Shown piece by piece: positions 58,386 through 64,000 of a stretch of 64,000 nt of DNA; positions within the stretch are counted from its first letter, which is position 1, and every line of letters starts with the position of its first letter. The position numbers and the translations under genes were made by a program. The notes below the pieces were generated by a model. That model saw only the letters and a list, made by a program, of their open reading frames with translations. It ran no database searches and was not told the DNA's origin. The stretch comes from Bowmanella denitrificans (GTDB lineage Bacteria; Pseudomonadota; Gammaproteobacteria; Enterobacterales; Alteromonadaceae), in assembly GCF_039522935.1 (NCBI RefSeq), contig NZ_BAAAEI010000031.1:307018-371017 (forward strand). Reading direction: 5' to 3'.

Positions 58386-60499
58386 TCTGGCTGCGGTGGC
58401 CAGTTAATCTTATTTATTGAAGCGCGCACCCGCAACTGACCTGCAGCGGCCAGCGCTGACCAGGAAAAGGGCAGGGTAGGTAAATCAGTTTGTCGTGGCC
58501 CCTCAATGCCTATCCAGCAGTGTTTACCTGAGAGTTTGGCGGCATACAGGCAAGCATCTGCGGCTTCCAACACCTGTTGCCAGCCAATCTCCACTGCAAA
58601 CTCAGGGGCCAGCGGATAACAGCTGTAACCTATTGAGCAGCTCTTTGGCAACAATGTGCCGTCGCTAAGGGTAAAGGGATGCTCCAATACTGTGGTCAAT
58701 AAGCGTTGTGCCAGCTCAGCCGCTTGCTGGCGGCTGGTAAAGCGGGATATCACCAGAAACTCCTCGCCGCCCCAACGCACCAGATAATCTGAGCTGCGAA
58801 ATACTTGCTGCAGTAACTGTGCAAACTGCTGCAGCAACAGGTCACCCGCACTGTGACCGTGCACGTCATTGACCCGTTTGAAATCGTCCAGATCCACCAA
58901 AAAGAACAGCAGGTCATTATCACCACTGTCATGCGGACGATCGCGGTGTATACGCAGACTGCGCTGTAAATCAGGTTGCAGATTCTGCTCAAGAAAGCGC
59001 CGGTTGCGCAGGCCGGTGAGCGGATCTGTGGTACTGGCCTGCTCGACCTGACTGTAGGCTTCCTGCAATTCCTGATGTTTGGCGTTTAACTGCGCGGTTC
59101 GCTGGGCAACCTGTTCACTCAACTGGCGGGTCTGACGGCGCTGACTGTATTTACCGTAAGCCAGAAACAACACCAGAAAGGCACTGACCAGTGCGACTAT
59201 CCATAACGACCACAGAATACGTTCACGTTCTGCGGCGGCGCGTTGCAATTCCTGATCTTTTTTCAGTAACAGGATTTCCTGGGCCCGGCGGGTAAACTCG
59301 GCCTGACTTTGCATGCGGGCCAGGGATTCGGCACGGGTTTGGTCCAGTAATTCGCCCTTTAATTTCTGAACTTTCTGTAACGACAAAAAGGCCTGCTTGT
59401 AGTCTTCCTGCCGGGCCAGCAGCGCCACCCTGAATTCCTCAAACCTGGCTTGTTTATCTTTGCTTTGCTGAGTGACGGCCAATTCATGTCCCTGCTCAAT
59501 ATGCTGTTTGGCAAGTTCCAGGTTGTTCTGGCTCAGGTACAGTTCCGCCAATTGCAGTTTGGCGTCTACTTTTAGATCCAGTACCGATTTTTCTTTCAGG
59601 CCCTGCAAACCATCCAGCAGCAGTTGTTCTGCCAGTGCAATGTTGTGCGCGGTAAATTCTATTCTGGCCAGCACCAGCTTGGCCCACAGTGCATCGCGCT
59701 TGGCTTCTAATTGTTCGAATAGGGCTTGCGCCTGCTTGATATGCTGTCTGGCTTCATCAATGTTGCCGAGATCTTTTAACACCGTGGCGACTTTAGTGTG
59801 GCTATAGGCAATATTTCTGGGTTGGCCGGAGTCCATATCCAGACGCAGTGCATCCTGAAAATAGGTCAGGGCAGTATTCTGATCACCCATATCACGATGG
59901 ATTTCGCCGATGTTATAAAAAGCGGTGGCCAGTCTGACGGTATCATTGTATTTCTTGGCAATGTCCAGCGCATTGTTGTAGGCAAGCAGAGATTCCTGCC
60001 AGGCCCCCTGCCATTCAAGCGAAACACCAATGGCGGAATACTCATCGGCCATGCCTAATTCATCATCAATACTTTTATATAGCTCCAGTGACTTCTGACT
60101 GAGTATCAGGGCGTTGGGATGCTGCCCCAGAATGCGCAGATTGTCAGCCTTAGCCCCTATGGCTCTGGCCTGCGCCTGAATATCGTTGGTGTGCTGCAAT
60201 ATCGCCTGCGCCGCTTCAAGCTGTTCCATTGAGTCGTCAAGTCTGCCTTGCTCCCTGGCGATTTCGCCAAGTTCGACCATGGCGCGACCAATATCCGCCT
60301 GATTACCGCTGTCTTTGGCCAGCGACAATGCAAGCTGCCCTGTCTTAACGGCCTGGCCAAACTCCCCCATTTCACGCTGCTGTTTGGCCTGCTCAATAAG
60401 CTCTCTGGTATGACTGGACTTAGCATGGGTGGTATACGAAAGACAGAGAAGCAAGCAGAGTAGCAGTGTCAGCAAATGCAGAGAATGATTCATGTACAT
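58382..60499 (-). CDS. TPR-containing diguanylate cyclase
   Basis: 705 residues: signal peptide (cut near THA), periplasmic tetratricopeptide array (about 30-400, repeats such as ALTYFQDALRLDMDSG), one membrane helix (about 430-450), coiled coil, and GGDEF (about 500-690) with RWGGEEF and intact I-site RSSD. The TPRs are likely a protein-sensing input outside the inner membrane. Convergent with mrcB, overlapping by four bases. AAGGA lies five bases before the chosen ATG. Confidence 0.9.
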   Translation of the reverse strand: MYMNHSLHLLTLLLCLLLCLSYTTHAKSSHTRELIEQAKQQREMGEFGQAVKTGQLALSLAKDSGNQADIGRAMVELGEIAREQGRLDDSMEQLEAAQAILQHTNDIQAQARAIGAKADNLRILGQHPNALILSQKSLELYKSIDDELGMADEYSAIGVSLEWQGAWQESLLAYNNALDIAKKYNDTVRLATAFYNIGEIHRDMGDQNTALTYFQDALRLDMDSGQPRNIAYSHTKVATVLKDLGNIDEARQHIKQAQALFEQLEAKRDALWAKLVLARIEFTAHNIALAEQLLLDGLQGLKEKSVLDLKVDAKLQLAELYLSQNNLELAKQHIEQGHELAVTQQSKDKQARFEEFRVALLARQEDYKQAFLSLQKVQKLKGELLDQTRAESLARMQSQAEFTRRAQEILLLKKDQELQRAAAERERILWSLWIVALVSAFLVLFLAYGKYSQRRQTRQLSEQVAQRTAQLNAKHQELQEAYSQVEQASTTDPLTGLRNRRFLEQNLQPDLQRSLRIHRDRPHDSGDNDLLFFLVDLDDFKRVNDVHGHSAGDLLLQQFAQLLQQVFRSSDYLVRWGGEEFLVISRFTSRQQAAELAQRLLTTVLEHPFTLSDGTLLPKSCSIGYSCYPLAPEFAVEIGWQQVLEAADACLYAAKLSGKHCWIGIEGPRQTDLPTLPFSWSALAAAGQLRVRASINKINWPPQPD

Positions 60500-60708
60500 C
60501 TATTTCCTTCTTCGCGTTCGATCCATCTTTCTGGCAAGTTACAACGGGTATCTCAATTGCCAAGCTAATGCTAATATAAATTTAACCCGAATGTTACATT
60601 TGTATTACCGCATTGATGCCCGGATAAACAAGTGTGGTATCCACTATTTGGTATATCGCAAAATGGTGTGGATCAGGGTATTGCTAGAACCTTTGAGGCG
60701 TAGCTGGA

Positions 60709-61626
60709 TTGAAGCAAAATCTGGAATTACTGATGGAGATGCTGGCGGCGTTACCCGATCCGGTATTTATTCTGTCTGAAAGCGGTAGATATGTAGCGCT
60801 GATTGGCGGGCATGATGCCAGGTATTACCATGACGGCTCCCACCTGGTGAATTTCAGTCTGCACGACGTACTACCCAAAGAGCTGGCCGACTGGTTTTTA
60901 GAGCAGATTCGCCAGACCATCGAAGAAAATCGCCTGCGCACGGTGGAATATGCGCTGGGCGCGCACGATGTAAAGGGCCTGGAACTGGCCGAAGGGCCGG
61001 AACAGGACATCTGGTTTGAAGGCCGTATCCAGCCCCTCTCCAATCCGGTTGACGGTGAACGGGCGGTGGTATGGGTGGCACGCAATATTACCGAACGGCA
61101 TAACATGCAGTTGCAGCTTAAGAACCTGGCCGAACTGGATGAGCTGACCGGCGCCTACAACAGGCGCAAGCTGATGGAAGCGTTGGAGGAAAAATTTGCC
61201 GAGTTTAAGCGTTATCACCATCCCACCTCGCTGATGATCTTCGATCTGGATCACTTTAAGCAGGTAAATGACAGATTTGGCCATATTGCTGGCGATAAAG
61301 TGCTGACCGCCATGGTTAAGCTATGCAAAAAGCAGCTACGCCAGCAGGATTTGCTATGTCGCTACGGCGGTGAGGAATTTGCCGTACTCTTACCCAATAC
61401 CGACCTGGAAGAAGCCACCCAACTTGCTGAAAGATTGCGCAAAACCATAGGGCAGTACGATTACCATAAGGAACTGGGGCAGGCCTATTCCATTACCGTT
61501 AGCGCCGGGGTCAGCGCCTTGTGCAGCAAGGATAAAATTGAAAGTCTGATTAAACGGGCCGACGATGGCCTGTATCAGGCCAAAGCCAGTGGCAGGAATT
61601 GTGTTATCGCAAAAAGCGATAATTAA
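60709..61626 (+). CDS. PAS-like/GGDEF diguanylate cyclase
   Basis: 305 residues, no membrane segment: an N-terminal PAS-like domain (LPDPVFILSESGRYVALIGG to VVWVARNITERH) and GGDEF (about 135-300) with RYGGEEF and intact I-site RQQD. I choose the TTG at 60709 because GAGG lies upstream and the PAS begins there; an ATG seven codons on lacks a ribosome site. It precedes the peptide/ABC cluster by 96 bases. Confidence 0.87.
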   Translation: MKQNLELLMEMLAALPDPVFILSESGRYVALIGGHDARYYHDGSHLVNFSLHDVLPKELADWFLEQIRQTIEENRLRTVEYALGAHDVKGLELAEGPEQDIWFEGRIQPLSNPVDGERAVVWVARNITERHNMQLQLKNLAELDELTGAYNRRKLMEALEEKFAEFKRYHHPTSLMIFDLDHFKQVNDRFGHIAGDKVLTAMVKLCKKQLRQQDLLCRYGGEEFAVLLPNTDLEEATQLAERLRKTIGQYDYHKELGQAYSITVSAGVSALCSKDKIESLIKRADDGLYQAKASGRNCVIAKSDN

Positions 61627-61650
61627 TTTGTAAAAAATATTTACAAATTA
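61624..61650. repeat. Perfect AT-rich palindrome after the GGDEF gene
   Basis: TAATTTGTAAA (61624-61634) and TTTACAAATTA (61640-61650) are exact reverse complements, with a five-base centre. It covers the stop of the cyclase and lies 72 bases before the peptide ATG. It could be a weak terminator or an operator for the downstream operon. Confidence 0.75.
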
Positions 61651-61722
61651 TTGTTGGCTGATTAACTTAATTGTGCATTTGCAACGGACTGTATGGTAAC
61701 CACCAAACAAAAGGAAAATGTT

Positions 61723-61905
61723 ATGCGAAAGATATTTAATATTAGGAAAATAATTGCGGCGATTATCGTCGCTGCAACGGCTACTGCTGCTTATGCTGGA
61801 TCTTCATGTAAGGAGTATTGTTCCCCTTTGCCAAGTGGTGATACGTGGTGTATTCCGATTTGTATAAACATCCCTGATCCCACTCCACCAGATATTGGAA
61901 CCTGA
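61723..61905 (+). CDS. Small secreted Cys-rich peptide (CX3C ... CX3C)
   Basis: 60 residues, no family recognised. A clear Sec signal peptide (MRKIFNIRK, hydrophobic AAIIVAATATA, cut after AYA at 25) leaves a ~35-residue mature peptide with four cysteines: C29 and C33 (CKEYC), C43 and C47 (CIPIC), giving two CX3C motifs and probably two disulfides, and a Pro/Asp-rich tail (IPDPTPPD). AAGGA lies seven bases before this ATG. It is 38 bases before an HlyD-type adaptor and ABC exporter genes, so it may be their cargo. Confidence 0.75.
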   Translation: MRKIFNIRKIIAAIIVAATATAAYAGSSCKEYCSPLPSGDTWCIPICINIPDPTPPDIGT

Positions 61906-61943
61906 TTGTAATCTGCTAGCTTAAACCCAACAGGACGTTGTAA

Positions 61944-63167
61944 ATGCATCAGTATTTGGAAGAAAAAGGACATTTTAATCGCCACATAATTATCACCGCT
62001 GTGGTAATTTTACTGGCCCTAAGCGCAGCGGCAATTTACTGGCTGACCCGTCCGGCCATACCCGCTCACTTCTCCGCCTTACAGACCCTGAATGAGTACC
62101 AGCAGGCCAAAAGTATCAAAGGCTTTGGCACTATTGTGCCCAGGCATAAGCTGGTGCTGTCGGCGATGGAAGCAGGGCTGGTCACCGAGGTATTAATCCG
62201 CCCCGGTCAGCAGGTGCAGCAGGGCCAGAAACTGGCCAGAATTGTTAATCACCAACTGGAACAGGAAGTACAAAAGGCCGACTACGAACTGCTGTCGGTG
62301 CAATCCGACGCCCAGCTTCAACAAAGCGAGCTGCAAATTCGCGCTTATCAGTACCAGGCCGATTTAAATCGCGCCGACACCGCTTTGAAAAAACAAAAAC
62401 TGGAGCTGGATGCCAATCGGCAACTGGCGGAATCCGGGGTGGTATCGAAAATTAAATTTGCCCAGGAGCAGATGAATGTGGAACAACTGCGTCTGGAACA
62501 ACAAGCCGCCGCCAGGCAGCTCAGCCTGTTTGAAGACAGCCGCCAGGAGCAGTTACGCGCCCTGCAGATGAAGGTCAGCGCCGCCGAGCAGCGTCGGGCA
62601 TTTTTACAGGCGCGCCTCGACGCCCTGACTATATACGCCAGTATCGACGGCATTGCCCGTAATCTTGAAGTCAGTGTTGGCCAGCGCGTCAGTCAGGGCC
62701 AGAGCCTGATGGAACTGGTGGATACCGCCGAGTTGATAGCCGAAATCCAGGTACCTCAGTACAGTGCCGGGCAGATGGCGCTGGGACTGGCTGCCACTGT
62801 TCGCACCCCAGGTGGCCAGGTGGCGGCAGTGGTAGAGCATATTGATTCGGTGATCCGCAATGGCGCAATCAGCGTTTTTTTAACCCTGTCGCAGCGCCCT
62901 GCTTGGCTGAAAACCGATCAGTCGGTGGAAGCGCATATTGAAACCGGCGTCAGTCAGTCGCTGCTGGTGCTGCACCGCCCGGACAATTTCCAGCAATACC
63001 CGGCCTGGAGCCTGTATCAGGTGGACAATCAACAAGCCCGGCGCAGCGCCGCCACCATCTCGGAAGGGCCTGACCAATTGCTGGTGGTGACTGGCAATCT
63101 GCAGCAGGGCCAGCAGGTATTGTTGTTACCCACGGCGCTGGTGTCGTCAGAGGAATTTTCATTATAA
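61944..63167 (+). CDS. HlyD/MacA-type periplasmic adaptor
   Basis: 407 residues: short cytosolic N-terminus, one membrane helix (about 14-35), barrel-sandwich halves (GFGTIVPRHKLVLSAMEAGLV and IDGIARNLEVSVGQRV), a coiled-coil hairpin (about 105-215, Gln/Leu rich) and a beta domain. Such adaptors bridge an inner-membrane ABC exporter to a TolC-type outer-membrane channel. It starts the exporter part of the operon; no TolC gene is in view. Confidence 0.88.
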   Translation: MHQYLEEKGHFNRHIIITAVVILLALSAAAIYWLTRPAIPAHFSALQTLNEYQQAKSIKGFGTIVPRHKLVLSAMEAGLVTEVLIRPGQQVQQGQKLARIVNHQLEQEVQKADYELLSVQSDAQLQQSELQIRAYQYQADLNRADTALKKQKLELDANRQLAESGVVSKIKFAQEQMNVEQLRLEQQAAARQLSLFEDSRQEQLRALQMKVSAAEQRRAFLQARLDALTIYASIDGIARNLEVSVGQRVSQGQSLMELVDTAELIAEIQVPQYSAGQMALGLAATVRTPGGQVAAVVEHIDSVIRNGAISVFLTLSQRPAWLKTDQSVEAHIETGVSQSLLVLHRPDNFQQYPAWSLYQVDNQQARRSAATISEGPDQLLVVTGNLQQGQQVLLLPTALVSSEEFSL

Positions 63168-63176
63168 GGAGCTGGC

Positions 63177-63848
63177 ATGGAAACGCCGTTAATACAAATC
63201 CACAACCTGTCTTTTCGCTACCCTAAAGCCAGTCAGGATGTGCTGAACAATATTGAGTTGCAAATAAACCAGGGCGACTATCTGGCCATTGTTGGCACTT
63301 CGGGTAGTGGCAAAAGCACCCTGCTGTCTATATTGGGGCTGATAAACCCGCCCAGCCAGGGCCAGTACCGAATTCTGGGTAAAGATACCACCCGGCTGAC
63401 GGCCCGCTCGGTGGCGCAGCTTAAAAACCGTGAAATCGGCTTTGTGTTTCAGAATTTTAATCTGCTCAGCCATCTTAAGGTCTGTGACAATGTGGCGCTG
63501 CCGCTGTCCTATAACCCGCAAATCAGGCGGCGCGATTATCGGCAAAAAGTGCAGGCCGCCCTAAGCGCGGTCGGTATGCAGGACTATGCCCGCCGTTATC
63601 CGGACGAGCTGTCAGGCGGGCAGCAGCAGCGGGTGGCCATCGCCCGCGCACTGGTCAATGAACCGTCGCTGATCCTGGCCGACGAGCCCACCGGTAATCT
63701 GGACTCGGCCACCAGTGAGCAGATTTTTGCCTTATTGCAAAGCCTGAATCAGCAGGGCAAAACCATTTGCCTGATTACCCATGATATGGATTATGCCAGG
63801 CAGGCCAAACGGCTCTGCCGCATTCAGGACGGTGCATTATCAGCCTAA
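63177..63848 (+). CDS. ABC transporter ATP-binding protein (MacB/LolD family)
   Basis: 223 residues: Walker A GTSGSGKST, Q-loop FVFQNFNLL, signature LSGGQQQRVAIARALVNEPSLILADEPTGNLD, H-loop LITHD. The signature-to-Walker B block is that of MacB/LolD/FtsE-type exporters and lipoprotein-release systems rather than importers. Stand-alone ATPase, so the permease is the next gene. Nine bases after the adaptor. Confidence 0.93.
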   Translation: METPLIQIHNLSFRYPKASQDVLNNIELQINQGDYLAIVGTSGSGKSTLLSILGLINPPSQGQYRILGKDTTRLTARSVAQLKNREIGFVFQNFNLLSHLKVCDNVALPLSYNPQIRRRDYRQKVQAALSAVGMQDYARRYPDELSGGQQQRVAIARALVNEPSLILADEPTGNLDSATSEQIFALLQSLNQQGKTICLITHDMDYARQAKRLCRIQDGALSA

Positions 63849-63856
63849 GGAAGGGT

Positions 63857-64000
63857 ATGAAACTACTAGTGGATATCAGCCGGTACTGGTTGACACAAAG
63901 CATCAGCAATTTTCGTCTGTGGCTGGCTCTGATGATGCTGGCCGTGCCGCTGGGTATTCTGGCCCAGTTGCAGGGTATCCGCGCGGCCTATCTGGACCCT
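63857..64000 (+). CDS. ABC permease, 5' part only (FtsX/MacB type)
   Basis: 48 codons before the window ends. The start MKLLVDISRYW is followed by a membrane helix (LWLALMMLAVPLGILAQL), with AAGGG upstream and eight bases after the ATPase stop. Expected to be the permease of this exporter; the FtsX-like assignment rests on context. Confidence 0.7.
   Translation, partial: MKLLVDISRYWLTQSISNFRLWLALMMLAVPLGILAQLQGIRAAYLDP

Noticed and set aside
60492..60779. A 95-residue open frame overlapping the start of the PAS-like GGDEF gene
   Set aside because: No ribosome site or family pattern, and it clashes with the well-supported GGDEF frame.

Overview
The window looks like chromosomal DNA of a marine-type gammaproteobacterium, most likely an alteromonad (Alteromonas/Bowmanella/Lacimicrobium-like). 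I infer this from the close resemblance of the housekeeping proteins (PntAB, the S10 operon, TrhP, AstCAD) to their Enterobacteria/Shewanella/Alteromonas relatives, and from the many TonB-dependent receptors and GGDEF proteins. I saw no rRNA, tRNA, CRISPR array, phage or intact insertion sequence.

Layout. 0-4.4 kb: a TorF-type porin, a structured leader, rpe-trpS and a Tat-exported PhoD phosphatase. 4.7-11 kb: a complete six-gene ebo cluster (eboD-C-A-B-E-F, minus strand, mostly overlapping genes), an operon whose product is still unknown. 11-20 kb: pabA, a membrane diguanylate cyclase, an HDOD protein, the arginine succinyltransferase genes astC-astA-astD, a DUF1338 oxygenase-like gene and cheV. 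20-24.4 kb: an exported zinc peptidase and a phytase-like lipoprotein. 24.6-29.1 kb: an EF-G paralogue, then trhP (tRNA hydroxylation; an in-frame TGA near its N-terminus) with its ferredoxin yfhL, and a GFA-fold protein. 29.1-32.5 kb: a cytosolic diguanylate cyclase and a GAF-MshEN-GspE/PilB ATPase. 32.6-37.8 kb: the S10 ribosomal operon (rpsJ to rpsQ, 11 genes) with promoter, leader and terminator; the spc operon does not follow. 37.9-40.3 kb: three orphan genes, including a PEP-CTERM-like protein. 40.4-43.4 kb: pntAB. 43.4-48 kb: two TonB-dependent receptors. 48.2-53.5 kb: purU, thpR and a translationally coupled trio (YfiN-like diguanylate cyclase, TonB-dependent receptor, YfiR). 53.6-61.6 kb: hrpB-mrcB, a TPR-GGDEF protein and a PAS-like GGDEF protein. 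61.7-64 kb: a tiny secreted Cys-rich peptide gene followed by HlyD-type adaptor, MacB/LolD-type ATPase and the start of a permease that runs off the window.

Themes. Five diguanylate cyclases (and no EAL protein) lie in 64 kb, next to two plausible c-di-GMP output or control modules: the MshEN ATPase and the YfiR/TonB-receptor trio. The best candidates for undescribed biology are (1) the Cys-rich peptide with its ABC exporter, (2) the receptor-coupled diguanylate cyclase operon, (3) the ebo cluster, and (4) the attenuator-like leader ahead of rpe-trpS.
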